Source of the DNA: Actinostola sp. cb2023
Lineage: Eukaryota > Cnidaria > Anthozoa > Actiniaria > Actinostolidae
Length of the DNA stretch: 64,000 nucleotides
Reading direction: 5' to 3'
Assembly (NCBI GenBank): GCA_033675265.1
Contig: JAUJYZ010001074.1
Coordinates: 72,501-136,500 of the forward strand
Every line of letters begins with the position of its first letter. Within the stretch, counting starts at the first letter, position 1. The notes under the pieces are model-generated. The model was not told the origin of the DNA. It made no database searches and saw only the letters and a list, made by a program, of their open reading frames with translations. Both the position numbers and the translations under genes were made by a program. Below are positions 22,856 through 41,830 of the stretch, piece by piece.

Positions 22856-23035
22856 TGTATATCTCATTCACTAGCTGCTACGCAGTCTTCGGTTTCTAAC
22901 AAAAGAGAAATGAACAAAGCAAACGTCTTCAGCACAGTTGTGACCATTGCTTTATCTGAATTGAATTTGACAGCAATTCAATAATTTGATGAGCTGTTAT
23001 AATTCAGAGATTGACTACAAAACACCATACTGTCC

Positions 23036-23158
23036 AAGCATCTAAGAAGAACATCAATCGACGTGTTGCCCAAGATTGCTGAAGAGAAAGCACCCGAGAA
23101 AGATAAAATCCAGGACTTTTGCGCCTCTTTACAGATTAGCACTATCACCATTAACTAA
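23036..23158 (+). pseudogene. N-terminal fragment related to the 20,851 gene
   Basis: An in-frame stretch reads KHLRRTSIDVLPKIAEE, then DKIQDFCASLQIS, before a stop. This parallels the LLRRASTQLLPTIKDE and IQDFCEAFNIA segments of the intact gene. It is clearly diverged, so it is an older family member. Confidence 0.6.
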
Positions 23159-24469
23159 ATCATTATCCAATGGATAAGTGATGCTGTTGTGCAATAAATG
23201 TGTCCACTCCATAAGGATTTATACAACTTATAAGGCTGTCTACTCTTTGAAAAACCCGGGTCTGGACTATTGCGCCTCTTAATTACAGATTACAGAAGAG
23301 GGTAAAATTAATAGAAACTAGATGTACGTTCTGTATATACGAACTGGGATACATACATGTATACCGATACTTTATTGTTAGAACTCCCCGAAAGCCGGCT
23401 TTTCACATGAATTCAGTAACGATTAAAAAAATATTGAAATAGAAAAATAAGGTATAAAGAATAAAATACAATAATACAATAATTAAAGTTCGTCGAATTT
23501 GCATATACACTTATATATAATGTAATTTCTGACGGTATAGCGACGGAGTATATAGTCAGAAATTGATATTCTGCCGACACGGGTCAAAGGGCCTGGGCAT
23601 GAGCAAGGGCTCATGGGTAATGGGTATATGTTAGGGCGTATGGGACAGGAGTATTCACTCTAGGCCAGTCAGGCTTATCTTCACGAGCTTGTTCAGTCGT
23701 TTTTTCTTTTTTTGTTGCTGTTAGGTCATTATTTATTGATTCATGATAATTAGTATTATTGCATATGCTCAGGAAGCTCTCTAACCCTCGGAGAGTCTTA
23801 CTGGTTGCTCTGGAATTCTGCACTAGGTTGAGGTATTCGTTTCCGCATTGTCCACGATTTTTTGGCCACAACTCCAGGGTGTTTTTTCAGTGTTTTAGCG
23901 GTTTTTCGTGTCTGGCAGTTTGACATCAACCAGTGCTTGAATAGGCGTAGATAATTATATATAGATTATCATTGTAAGGTTACGTTTGTATCACAACGTA
24001 CGTTCCTGGCTGGCGAAAGATTCCCTATAAAACAACTTAACAAAGTTATTGTCACTGAGTCAGAATTATGACATTTTGTCCATGTAAAACTCAGAAATCA
24101 TGTGCGATTTTATATTGCACTTGGAAGTTTTCAGAGATGTTATTTATTTTAAGCTGTTCTCCATCTCGTTCCAGAGTTTTACTGCCCTTGTGGAGTTGAT
24201 TGAGTTCGTGATAATGCACGAGAGTTGACATCGATACGATAAAGGATGACCGAAGACGTCCAAAAGCTGGCTGCTACAGCAACAAGCCAAGGTACCAATA
24301 TGCACGTTCATACCGATTTTGAGATGGGTTTTCAAAATCGCACTTATTCTCATCAGCAAACAAGATAAATGAAGCAGAAGCCGAAGGAGAGAAGTGCATT
24401 GATCTTACAAAGTTCGAGGGCGCTATTGCATATTTTGTAGAAATCATCTAAAACACTACCCATCAATGC

Positions 24470-25329
24470 ACCTCGATTGTTGCGCAAGGTCAACGTGCTG
24501 ACCATGCAGTTGACACCTTCATGCAACAAACCCACTTATTAGTGGATGCAACTGACAAAAAGAAACCGGGGAATTTTGGATTAAAAATAGCGTAATTTCA
24601 CAACTCATTTATTGTTGATCAAAATGCTCACAATGGCGCAGTACAATTGTGTAATTACATACTATATCATTGTTTATACTGATTGATTGGCCCCGTGAGA
24701 TAAGTTTAGTTTTGTACATATATTATTATCAAAACAAAGAAGTGAGTGAGAACTGATCGAGCCGATTACTATTGCTATATCCACTTACTCACAGTTGCAA
24801 GCACAGGTGGAGAGAACAAGCATGCCAGGTTATAACAGATCGAAGTAGCTCCGTCGAGGGTCCACTCTATTTCTACCGACAACTAAAGACGAACAGGAAC
24901 AGCAAATCAAAATCCAGAATTTTTGTGAGGCTTTAAACATCGTCAACAGAGAAAACACACTAGGTCCTTTAGAAGTTCGTAGTTCTCAAAGTACATCCTA
25001 TGAAAATACTCTCAATAAAAAGAGCAATTCCAAGGATACCGTTACAAGACCTTACAATGGTTCTTTGTCAGGACGTACAAAACCCAAGGTTAATGCCTGG
25101 AATTACAACCCTGAGCTTATAGGCTTGACTCTTGTTGAAGATGCTGAGAAACTTGCTTTGAAGTTATTCAACGAAGAACTCAAATTGAACGATGAAACAC
25201 TAGAGAAAACTCTAGAGAGCCGGATATACGGTGGAAAAGATCTCCATACCCGCTGCTTTGAATTCTCTCAGGTCGGGAATTGTGAACCATATGCCCCAAA
25301 ACAAAATGACAAGATCAAAATGAAAATGA
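24470..25329 (+). pseudogene. second copy of the 20,851 gene, broken
   Basis: Upstream repeat at 24,470-24,600, ATG at 24,822 (MPGYNRSK), then an in-frame TAG at 24,846-24,848. Past the stop the frame stays open and parallels the intact gene: IQNFCEALNIV, GPLEVRSSQSTSYENTLN, PELIGLTLVEDAEK, GGKDLHTRCFEFSQVGNCEP. About 35-40 residues of the basic middle are deleted, and similarity ends abruptly near 25,329 before the C-terminal block. Protein-level conservation past the stop suggests the loss is recent. Confidence 0.75.
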
Positions 25330-25394
25330 ACGAAAATATACGTTTCCCCCGGGGCCCGTCAATCGGATTAATTACACAATTGTGCTTCACTATA

Positions 25395-25570
25395 TATTGA
25401 GCAACAAGAAACGAGTTGTGAAATATGCGGCGGCTATTTTTAATCATAAATTCCTCAGCTATTATTCCTCAACTAATAAGTGGGTTTGCTGCATGAAGGT
25501 GTCAGCTGTTCAGCACGTTGACCTTGCGCAAGAATCGCGCCAGTTGATGTTTGCCAATAGCTAGTCTATA
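25395..25570 (-). repeat. upstream segment of the gene family, inverted copy C
   Basis: On the minus strand it repeats TTGCGCAAGGTCAACGTGC and GACACCTTCATGCAGCAAAC. It sits immediately after the truncated second copy in opposite orientation, so the duplication was followed by an inversion. Confidence 0.75.
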
Positions 25571-25781
25571 AATATATCGGGTGCATTGATACATTGATGG
25601 GTAATGTTTTAGAGGTTTCCTACAAAATATGCATCACTGAGCAGAGATTTACCAACAACAACGTTTAAAAGACTAAAACATACACAATGTAAAGCGAGCT
25701 GTTTTAATTAAATAAAACTATTAAAATCACATTAGAAATCACATAACCACGCAAGCACACGAATGGGGCATTGTTTGTCAT

Positions 25782-26548
25782 AATAAGCCAAGTCAGAGTT
25801 TAAGGGGCGCGCGCGGCCTGGTAACGAATTCGGGATAAAATGTGTCCGAAGTGACTTTTTCTCCCATGTCTCTTGTATTTTTGCCGAGTTTTCTAGGAGC
25901 AATTTTCATCTCTTAGAATACGATTTTTGCCGAGAAAATACTCCAAGGTATGCATAAAGGTCTTCTTAATTCAACCTCATGTGTGATTTGTTAATCAAAT
26001 TCTATTTTATGATAAAAATGCCCTTCGTTATACACGTAGTCGGGAAGTAGTGAGGCCGTGAGAACTACGGCCAATCTACGGCCCCAAAACACAACTTTTT
26101 GATACTTTTTTGAGACAACTAATAGCACAAAGTGATAAACAACTCATAATCTTTATTATTTGCTGAAAAAATTGCCAAGAATCGACACAAAGACATGATT
26201 TAAAAGCGAAATCCAAACGTTGTGAAACTGACGATCGTTCAGTTGACACAGGAAGCCCAATCCGCTTCGAGATTGGTAAGCTTGTGGGCGATTTTAAACT
26301 ACGTTTTTCAGTGGATTATCGTATTCAAATGAACATATAAGCGCTGTTAGAGTTACCTTGCAGTTGTATGTGACTAGTAAACAGGGAAAATACTTTATTA
26401 GTACAGAAAAAGTAGTGTAAAATGCTCCTAGAATTAAAAACTCGGCAAAAATACAAGAGACATGGGAGAAAAATTCACTTCGGACACATTTTATCCCGAT
26501 TTCGTTACCAGGCCGCGCGCGCCCCTTAAACTCTGACTTGGCTTATTT
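25782..26548. mobile_element. foldback element with AATAAGCC ends, 767 bp
   Basis: Arms of about 130 bp are inverted: AATAAGCCAAGTCAGAGTTT on the left and its mirror on the right, then GGGCGCGCGCGGCCTGG, a conserved ATGGGAGAAAAA-type block and ACTCGGCAAAAAT. The centre is unique and non-coding. Ends resemble those of the 36,356 element. Confidence 0.85.
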
Positions 26549-27010
26549 AAAACTCTATTTCAGATACATTCGTTTGGGAATCACTACGGCCCCGGCTGTC
26601 CACACGTAGACCATTTATGAAAACAATGCGTTACCTCATTACACATGCACCTACTCATGCTATATTGAGCTAATATCTTCGAGAAAAGAAAAACAAATAC
26701 AAATATATGCTGTAAATCTAACTGACACTACCATCAGTTTCAATCATTTTACATATAATTATCAGATATTGCAATCCCGCTAGTAAAAATACATGGTACC
26801 CCTATACATTATATCCAGATTTTGCTAAGAGTTTTAAAACTAGCTGTTCATACTTGGCAAGGATTTCACTCTGTTTCCCGGTCGTCGTGGATTCACAGGG
26901 TGCAGCCTGTCGACATGTTGGGAATGTAGTCGTTGGGATGATGTCATTGATTTAAGGATCATAGATGTACTACTGAGTTGCACGCTCATCTCATGTTTGG
27001 CTATTAACTA

Positions 27011-27216
27011 ACGGGACTTGAGTAGGATACTTCGAATATACTTGGTAAGTTGATCTTGTCTTTCTTTCTGGTGTAGTCAGCTTTGTACCTTTAGGTTCAA
27101 CAATGGACGGTAACGTTATTTTCACTTTGAGTCTTGTCATCTTGTTTTGGGGCAAATGTATTTTTCATGTGGCTTTGCTACATTCAGGCTCAGCAATGTG
27201 CGATAACGTTATAGCG
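27011..27216 (-). pseudogene. third, inverted remnant of the 20,851 gene
   Basis: Read leftward it matches the C-terminal coding end of the intact gene at the DNA level: CCAAAACAAGATGACAAGA, AAAGTGAAAATAACGTTACC, AAGTATCCTACTCAAGTCCC. Part of the block (CGCACATTGCTGAGCCT) is partly duplicated at the upstream edge. Indels break the frame. Confidence 0.75.
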
Positions 27217-27436
27217 CAGGCATCACTGTGGATATATTTTTGGGTTCTTTGGTCCCTTTTCTCTTCTCCGTAGTCTCTCTATTCTACACAGGAACCCCAA
27301 AGCTAAAAGGAGTTGCATGCGGAGGAAGCTAGACGCTTCAGTATATATTATGAGACGGAATTATTGATTTCTCGCCAAAAACTTGGTTAAGTATTATTTC
27401 CAAAATCGTCTTAGACAGAGTGACTACAAATTTCGA

Positions 27437-27887
<451 letters not shown>

Positions 27888-27909
27888 GTATTATTTACAA
27901 AATGAGTGG

Positions 27910-27975
27910 CAATGTTGTATCTTATTTACAATCTCGAGCCGAAGGCGAGAGATTGTAAATAAGATACAACATTGT
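27910..27975. repeat. 27-bp-stem hairpin
   Basis: CAATGTTGTATCTTATTTAC and its mirror, extended through ATCTCG, flank a short loop. It follows directly after the GATA array. Confidence 0.9.
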
Positions 27976-27989
27976 CACGAATATTGTAA

Positions 27990-29680
27990 AATACTTCTGA
28001 TATTGTTAATCATTGTTTGAACCAGGTAGGCGTTTCAACCAGAATTGTAGTCAATATCTGATTGAGATGAAAAGAATATCAGTAATAATTAAATAACTGT
28101 TCTTTTAGCATTCAATTCTCATTCCGATTGCTTGACCGCACTAAACAATGAAGGCAGTTTCGTATAATAGCTTAGTTAAGATATCGATTGTTTAATATAT
28201 GTTTTATTCCCTTTCGTACTTGATAGTTTTTGAATAGAGTTGATTGCTCATTGAGTCATATACAAAGAACAAATACGGCAAATATGTAATATGCCTGCTT
28301 TTTCATTTAGAAACATTTACACTTTTGTTTGGTTTTCAAAGGGCGCTTTAATTGTGAATGCGAACGGAGTTTTGATTCTTTTCAATCAAATCAAGAACAA
28401 CAGTTCTCACAGGAAGGTCAGAGCTAAGACGGGCGTTTGAGACGATGGCTGACAATTTTCGTAAACTGCCAAAAGTGCATCACAAGAGAGTCAGTTAATG
28501 AGGGAATGTGCCCAAACTAGCACCGAAGTAGTGGAGTGTAAAGATTTCTGGCAGATGTCTCGTAAAAACAAGGTAGCAAGGAAAGAGTCTATTGACTTTC
28601 TTTTGACACATAAATTCCGTATGAAGTTCTAGTTCGGCTAACATTATATACTTTACCATCTTCTAATTCGAGGTTCTTGAAAAGAATAATGTAGCAAGTA
28701 ACGCAATATTTAGCGAGAACTGTGCGAAGTCCTTAATTTGAAGTAATCTCGTGTCTTTCAAAGTTTGTTTAATATAATTTATTTGAGATTGTGAAAGTAT
28801 TGCCGCACAAAGCTAGAAATCCAATGATTGTATCATTAGTAAGTAAGTTAAAACTATGAAGGTGCTAAGCTCCAATAGAGGAAAGGAGTTACATTAAAGA
28901 AACTGCGGAACAAAATCTAACGTGTACTGATTTTTCTTAATTAGCTTTTAGGATAATGTATTGTTCCTCTCATATAATGCATTGATCGATACAGAATACT
29001 TATAGAGCTTATTAGTATTCTGTATCTGATACAAAATACTAATAAGGTCTATTAGTATTCTGTATCAGATACAGAATACTAATAAGCTTCATTACTATTC
29101 TGTATCAGGCTTATGAACAATTGCAGTAATTAATCAACCCCACCTATTCCTTGCCAACTATTCAAACCCTCCCCGTGCTTTTAGTTTCTTGGAAATTGTA
29201 TGGGAGTTACAAGGTAGCCACGTGACCAGAATGCTGAGCACAGATTGGACAGCTGCCTAATGAATTATTAATGAATATTATAAAGATAGATAGATAGTTT
29301 ATTAGTTATACTCTTGCAGCTGTCATTTGTTAGGATATTTAATAATTATTCGTCTCAGGCTTAGTGATTATTTGTGAATATTTACCAAGACGAAGTCGAG
29401 GCGTATAATTGCTTTAGTGTAAGTTTAGACTTGAATATCAGAGAAAAGACGAAATGCAGTATACTCTAGAAACATACGTTTTATTTTTTTACTTCAGCTT
29501 CTGGTTTATTCAAATTAAAAGCGATTCTCATAATCACCGCTCGAGCAGTGATTATCGTTTCTAGGTATCATTTAATTCGGTTTTCTTTGTTCTCGTTGGG
29601 CATTCATACTGCACTACCAAATTACTCATCGTTCTAATGAATTTTTTTTCCTGAGAAAACCTCATTGAAATGGACAATAA
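27990..29680. other. intergenic, short palindromic repeats
   Basis: No gene is seen. At about 28,990-29,105 the unit ATTAGTATTCTGTATC alternates with its mirror GATACAGAATACTAAT four or five times. A short GATA run lies near 29,285. Confidence 0.5.
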
Positions 29681-30159
29681 GACTCTTATTAACTCGCTCC
29701 TCGGATTTTATCGATATTGATTCCTCGGGCAATGAGGGTTTATCACATAATTTCAAAACTTATAGGAGACATAGGACAACAATATGATTCAGTATCATAG
29801 CTGGAAAGAGCTCGTTGAAATTAGTAAAAATGTGAAATTTGGAAAAGATCGCTTCACAAATTGCGAAGATATGAATTTTCAAAAATCGAAATTTTGTATG
29901 AAAACCTTTGTTAGTAGGCAAGAGATACCAGCGTAAATTTCCAAAGGTTTTCATATAAAATTTCGATTTTTGAATATTTTTGAAAATTCATATATTCGCA
30001 ATTTGTGAAGCGATCTTTTCCAAACTTCACATTTTTTACTAATTTCAACGAGCTCTTTCAGCTATGATAATCATATTTTTGTTCTATGAGTTTTGAAATT
30101 ACATGATAAACCCTCATTTATATCGCTCAAATCTTCGGAACGAGTTATAATGACCCTTA
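29681..30159. mobile_element. foldback element, about 480 bp
   Basis: Long imperfect arms share TGAGGGTTTATCA, AATTTCAAAACT, GAAAGAGCTCGTTGAAATTA and GATCGCTTCACAAATTGCG, each with an inverted partner, around a short AAAACCTTT centre. Non-coding. Confidence 0.8.
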
Positions 30160-33100
30160 CATAATCACTGGATTGCCGAACAATACTATCAAAGCGCGCG
30201 AAACTCTGTCTAAAATATTCTAATAAGTAAATATTACTTAAGCAGCGCTATGCCATTAGTTTCAAATTATATCTAAGATTAATTGGTTTTCTACTAGCAA
30301 CCTTTGGACTTGGCCCTATTTGGATCATCTAGACTCCACCTACTTTTATGTTTATTCCTATTTAACTAGGCTAACCATAGGTCAAAAATTGCGACCTCCG
30401 AATTCAAAAACCAAGACAAATTGACAATCCTCCATGCACGTAAAAATGTTTTGATTTCGCGATCGTTTCTTGTCCATTTCAGCCGTGGGAACGGTCCATT
30501 CTGATTGGTTGAATTTTACAGAGATGTGATTTCCGCTGTCATGTTACATAGCGTGTATTAGTACATTGCCACCTGAACAGTTTTAGAAATCTATTGACAT
30601 AGAATTTATAAGCCATCTACGCTTCGCTCCGACGGCAATTATTATCACATACATACATACTTTATTAGGTTTTCCAACAAGGCTTTTCAAAACCCATATC
30701 ACTGAAGAAAGACATTAGTATCAATCAATAAAAATCAACATACACTTTTTTTCTTTATCAATGTATACGTACTTTATCGATTTTGCTACACTTATGAACG
30801 GTCTCTTATGAACACCTATATCTTGAATTTAGAAAGTTTGGTACGGTTGGCGGCACGATAAACGAACGAGCTGTTAGGCAGATAATTCAGTGACAATGTC
30901 TCTGCATCTGGGATGACTTGGTTTCCAAGAGCTAGCATTTATACGGTACTAGGAGTAGGATTCGATCGACTACTTATGTTATCCACAGTGGCAATCAGTG
31001 CAGCGACTTAGCACACAACAGAGCTGAAAGACTAATAAAATAACATTGCCTTCCCCTCGATATGTTGCTAACTGAAGCGATCGTCAACAATAAATGAAGA
31101 TCTTTACATAATTCCATCGAAGAATCGATAAAGTACGAGCAAAAAGGCTTCGAATCCAAAACACGAGATCACGAGTCACAAATGCCGAAATGAACGACGG
31201 GAACGTACGATATATGACGTCAGGGCAAAAGTCACGTGAAAAAAATCTTTCTCCACCCACTGAAAAACACAAATCGAGAATCGAGCTGGCATCTGAAACA
31301 CAGGAAGCCCAACCAAAGAGCGTTGCTCCCAGTTCGCTCGCTGGGGCTCGCTCACTGGTCGCAATTATTTACCACGCCCAAACTCACTGAAATTCATTAG
31401 ATATTCTTATTTTCGTTTCCACTTATAATATTTCGACACAACTAGTTAACTTATAGCTTTTGCCAGTTAACAGTATAGCTTTAGTAGCGTATCTCCAACT
31501 CTAGCTATGCTAAATATTTAGGTTTTCTTACGAATCTGTTGTTTGTCCCACTATTATAATTGAGAATCACCTTACTATTTTAGCCAATCACCAACCTTCA
31601 TGGAACTTACATAGCTTTTGATAGTCAACCAGTTGTAACTCACTATAAAAATATTAACCACACTTTAGCTTGTAAAGTAGTACTAGACGAAGCACAGTAG
31701 CAATACTGCTTTAAAAAAGATACCTCGATCGAACGGTACCAGTCTGCCAATCTAGCACTCCTCTCCTCTATCATCAGTACCGTTATAATGTGGAGGAACA
31801 ATAGGTAATTGCGTGCACTGAAACAGCTATTGTCTAACAACATTTTACACACTGCGTACATACCAGCGGGTAATTTACGTAATGACCCACACGCTACTGA
31901 TAACATACATTAACGGAAGCAACTGATGTCCAATTCCAACTCAATTTACAAAATAACATGAAACCAATATCTAACAATCTGATATGTGGGAATACAAGAC
32001 ATGCTTATAAAACCGAAATTAACTTGCTGTTTGCGCTATGTATAGTTTACTTTACTATATAGCTAATTGCATATTCGTTGTCGAGTTGAAAATCATCAAT
32101 CATAGAAGCTGAGACAGCAAGGATGGATGGGAAATCAGTTCATAACCCGCATTACATGCAGATGATTCAATGTTCTCGTAGTTTTGAAACTATATGAGCT
32201 ATATTTAACTAAGATCTACAAGTCTGGATAAAAAGGGCGATGATTTGACGGTGTTATTTGAGAGTTTTAATTTCCCAGAATTCCTTTTGGTCTTAGCTTT
32301 CATGATTTTCAACCCGACAACGATTATGCAATTAGCTATATACACCTATTCCGAAAGCAACAAGCAAGAAGCTGACGTCCACAAAGGACTTTGGGAATCT
32401 ACTATTTTATTTATTTATCCGTGGTACTCGAGTAGTTATCCCTACGAGCGTTGAATAGCAATCATTTGGAACTATTCGGCCATTTGAAAATGCATGTTGT
32501 CAAAATGTCTACGGATGAATAAATGAATAAGGAGAACGTCCCAAAGTCCTTTGCGGTCGTCAGCTTTTTGCTTGTTGCTTTCGGCGGGGACAACGATTGT
32601 TGGAATAGGTGTATATATCAATGCTTTAGGGAGCAAATTAATTACAATAGCTACAGGTCAACTGATGATGTATTGTACTTCGAATCATGATGGAAATCCA
32701 TTCAAATTTTCGATTTTTAGACATTTCCAAAGAATTTCCAATGATTTGTAAAATTCTTCTATAAACTTTGCATGTTAATTGCTGCTATTTTTTTTATTTG
32801 CCTCCCGAAGGTTTTCTGAGCCTGCAAGTGACGTAATTAAGAGATGACCGATCTGCAGGTGCGTTCCTAATTAATAGACTTGGCGAGATATAATTAACAT
32901 GTTTACGTGCACAGATCCTAATAGCCAGATTAGTTTTCTTATTGTCCCTTGCTCACCATCGTCTTCTGCACGCATAAGAAACTTCTGAACAATAAATTGA
33001 ACAGGAAAGCGTACGTGTATTCGTAGTTACATAATAAACTAAGCTATAGTTACTATCAATTATTCCTCAAATCCAAAACGTACATTATTAATTTTAATTA

Positions 33101-33357
33101 CTTTTCTGACTCGAATCAAATTTAATTCAAATGAGTGTATATGGATTTGGTTAAACCGTGTTTAAATTGTCACGCGAGGTTAACATAATAAACTACGCTA
33201 TTAATAGGTCATCAATTATTCATGAAATCCAAAGCTTTAAACTGGGTGGTGACTTCTTTTAATTAACAAGTGATTGTCGTCAGACTGGAACTCTCTTTAG
33301 CACAACAAAGCCCGGCAAATAGTTGCAAGGAAACGATGGCTCGTGACAATCATGGTA
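30160..33357. other. intergenic, one inverted repeat
   Basis: No exon with family resemblance is seen. Around 32,335-32,397 and 32,540-32,618 lie inverted arms containing ATACACCTATTCC, AAAGCAACAAGC and CAAAGGACTTTGGGA, a decayed foldback or MITE. The other open frames are short and isolated. Confidence 0.45.
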
Positions 33358-33644
33358 ACTACAAATGTGTATTAATTGTAGATTGAAACTATTCATCATG
33401 ATGCTATGTTTGTTGTCAGCTACAAATGTGTATTAATTGTAGATTGAAACTATTCATCGCGATGCAATGTTTGTTGTCAGCTACAAATGTGTATTAATTG
33501 TAGATTGAAACTATTCATCGTGATGCTATGTTTGTTGTCAGCTACAAATGTGTATTAATTGTAGATTAAAACTATTCATCGTGATGCAATGTTTGTTGTC
33601 AGCTACAAATGTGTATTAATTGTAGATTGAAACTATTCATCGTG

Positions 33645-38555
<4,911 letters not shown>

Positions 38556-39496
38556 GTCTGCTTACTTATTTCACATTTGGATTATCCATGTGATCCATTT
38601 GCGAATTGTGATACATATTCAAAATTTTAACGTTTCCAAGCCGGTGGGCAAAAAAGTACGCGAAATCGACGACCTTTGTATAACTTCTACAGTTTTAATC
38701 CAATCAAAATGGCAACGTGACAGCATATGTCAAGGCAACAAGTTTGTTCTTTTTTTAATTTTTAATTTTTATGATTTTTGGATGGAAAATGACGTTATGA
38801 ACATGCCAACAAATTTTGAAATTCAAAACTACACTAACTTAATCATTGCATTCGAAAGAACATGTAAAATTAGAGAAATAGCGGAAATAATATCTCAGAT
38901 ATCATTATTCAATCCAAAGATATGAATTTATGAAATTGGAAAATCCGCCATTTTGTTACTAAAAATAGCACATGCAAAATGGCGGAAATTTCAAATTTCA
39001 AAAAATATTTTTATGTTTCAACCACCCCCGCCCCCCATGCGCCAATAAGGCGCACCCTAAAACAGTATATTTTATAATTGTTAAAAATTACCAAAGCCGA
39101 GTGCACGAACGAGTGAGTGCCGAAGACACGACTGCAGGCCGAAAGCTGGAGAAGAAACTTCCACAGGCCTTGATTTACCGACCAAATCAGGTACCTATAA
39201 TCTAATAATTCCACAAAAGGCCAATAGGTAGTCTTCTACGCAGCTGTCGTTAAAATAGGCAACGATTCTCGCGAAAAATAGAACTGAAGAGACGGTCACC
39301 CTGTTGTTGCTGTTCGTCGGGTGTGTCCACTCCTTTGAATCTCTTTCGCCACCGGAGATTATTTGAATATTTCTTTTACCAATGAAAATTATTTACCAAA
39401 TAATTTTTATGACACTGGCAAAACCAATTCGAGCGTGACAAGTTGTCAAATTTAATGATCACGTTGCGGGGACTCCAATACAAGACGGGTGACAGG
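38556..39496. other. 3' flank, one small inverted repeat
   Basis: No further exon is supported. AATCCGCCATTTTG and CAAAATGGCGGAAATT form a short inverted repeat at about 38,941-38,998. Confidence 0.4.
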
Positions 39497-39790
39497 CCGG
39501 GATGCTTGTCGTACGTACCGTTTGTACCTTTTAGGGTTTGAAATCCGCAATTTGGTGCCGCTCAGATTTAATAGGACCACCAAGTCGGTACCTTTCAGGG
39601 TGTCTGTCAACAAATAAAATTATATTTAAACGCCATAATGATATATATACTTATTGTTTTAGACTTGGTACCTGTTATATGGGTGAAAGTTATTTCATGC
39701 CACGCCCACTTGGAAGAGACTCAGGTACCTATTAGGTTTCATTTTCAAAATTTCCGACGAGCATCTCCGTCACTTTTGTACTGATGGGAG
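39497..39790. mobile_element. GACGAGCATCCC-family MITE
   Basis: Contains GGGATGCTTGTCGTACGTACC at the left and TTCCGACGAGCATC at the right, with GTACCTTTTAGGGT, GACAAACACC-type and CATGCCACGCCCACTTGG blocks shared with the 13.5-14.5 kb copies. Confidence 0.7.
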
Positions 39791-41830
39791 ATTTGAGCTC
39801 CGCTTACTCGCCAGAATAATTTAACGAGAGAAAACTTAGAGAAATGCTTTTAATTAATGCTTTTTATAATTAAGAAAATCCATGATTTTAGCTAGTTAAT
39901 CAAAGCGTAATGCACCAATCACATTGAAGGGAATACTAGATGAAGACTGCCAACTTCTTTAGCTAACACTCTGCCTAGGGCTGATGCTCTGTCATTGGAG
40001 TAGAACTCAAGACAAAAGAAAGCACGATATTGAATGAAGATGTAACGTTGGCTAGGACTAGAGTCGGGGGGGGGGGGGGGGGGGGTGTGAACATAAGAAT
40101 TCTAAGATGAGTGCATAACTTCGTCTGCTTAACAAATATAAACGGAGCTTGGGCTCAGTTGCTCTTGTCGGATAAGACGGAGATATAGCCCCGGCACGCC
40201 CAGAAGTTGTTGCACTCCGGCAACCGCGACCACAGCTTCACAGAAAATGGAACGTAGTTTTCCTATAATGCTTCAACAGTTCCTTCTGTTAATCTGGTGG
40301 AGCAAGGGCACTTGACGTTTTCATAAAGAACCAAAGTGTATGTATGCACGTGTGTGGACCATCACTATACTTCCTTGGACACATATCCAGCACGACGATG
40401 GAGAAGGAACAGTTTTGAGGGAGCAGGAATTATTCTTAACAATGGGCTCACCAAGACGGAGGGAAGACAAATACGTTTTCGTAGGGATCGAGCCAGGGCT
40501 TATCCCCGAGGACTGACAGCACGGGAAGGGAAAGTATAATCGTAGAGGACGCCCAGATGAGTCGTGGTAAACCTTATATAGATGGCAGTGGCATCAGATC
40601 GATGTCGTGGGATCCAAAAACGCGATCAAATAACATCCAATTAGATGAACCACTAAGATTAGCATCGATGTCTGAGAGTAAACGGGATGGACTGTCAGCA
40701 TGGTTGTTTTTTTAATGCTCGTACGACAGGGACAAACAGAGTTTCCTGGATCCACAGAACTGGGTGTCACAAAGCATCATAGATGGCAGACCATTTATTT
40801 GGAGACTTGCATGTCCCAGCTCGACACGAGTGCCTTATTGTCCACCAGCACGGGCGTCACGACAGTCATTGATGCGGTTCTCGATGGCGCGCACAAGTTT
40901 CCAATTTTGATCTCCAAGACAAAAACTCTTCCGACGTGTCACGAAAACTCCAGTGAAGGATCTGTCGGCGGAGCTATAGCAATTGAAAAGGAAATTTTAA
41001 ATGAGGAGTGACGACTTGCTCTAGAAATAGCTTAGCAGACAGCATTGGTGAAAGGCTTGGCTGCAAGAGTCAGTATGGAGAACTTGCAGAAGGATGTTTT
41101 CTTTCCAGCAAATGAATGGACTTTTTTAAAGACGGAGATGTGTTATGTTTCAAGAAGGATTCACGCACCGCAAGTGTAAGCCAGAGTACTTTAAGGGATC
41201 TTTTTGGATTGCCAACTCGTTTGTTAATCTTTGTACCAGTGTAGCTATGCACAAGCTGTGGCAGAGTCAATCCGGCCAGAAAGACTTTGTATGGATGTTT
41301 TGAACAAATAGAAAATAAAGAGATATTTTAAAATTACGCTCTTATGCTCGCTAAGTATACTATTTTTGTCACTTGCATGCAAAATAAGGCTCTGAATTTT
41401 GACGGTTTCATAACATATTTACATTTTAAAGTATCAATGAAACGTGAAATTGCGATTGAGATAATAGATTGAAAGATTTTGAAAACATATGGTCCAACTT
41501 TCTATAAATGTTCTAGACAGTGTCCAGTGTGCTAGTTACGTTTTGTTGTTGTTGATGTTGTTGCGCTCCTGTCATGCAGCTTTCCTCCTTTTCCCCTTTT
41601 TTTCCTTTCCCTTCCAAAATTGTTTACTGTTAAAATAATAAAATAGAGAAATACTTTTTAAGTGTACTTTACAATTCGTGCCGGTAAACAGTACTAATAA
41701 GTTTATCAGTAGTAGTATTATCAGTATTAACCATTTACTGTGAAATGTAAGATATATCTGTTATAGTATATAGGTTCACTATCTGTTTCCTTTGTAAAAA
41801 AATATATATATATATTCGTAAGCCAATAAG
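39791..41830. other. unassigned region with a poly-G tract
   Basis: A poly-G run lies at about 40,066-40,086. Open frames at 40,700-41,011 (+) and 41,070-41,270 (-) show no domain I recognise. The region 40,330-41,280 is richer in GC and may be a decayed transposon, but I cannot name it. Confidence 0.35.

Noticed and set aside
23611..23871. Minus-strand 86-residue frame as a retroelement gag
   Set aside because: No Cys-His knuckle, and no pol or LTR nearby.
31643..31906. Minus-strand 87-residue frame as a gene
   Set aside because: Isolated, AT-rich, no domain and no partner exon.
40336..41011. Coding exons in the GC-richer stretch
   Set aside because: No frame shows a recognisable domain and no splice-compatible chain could be built.
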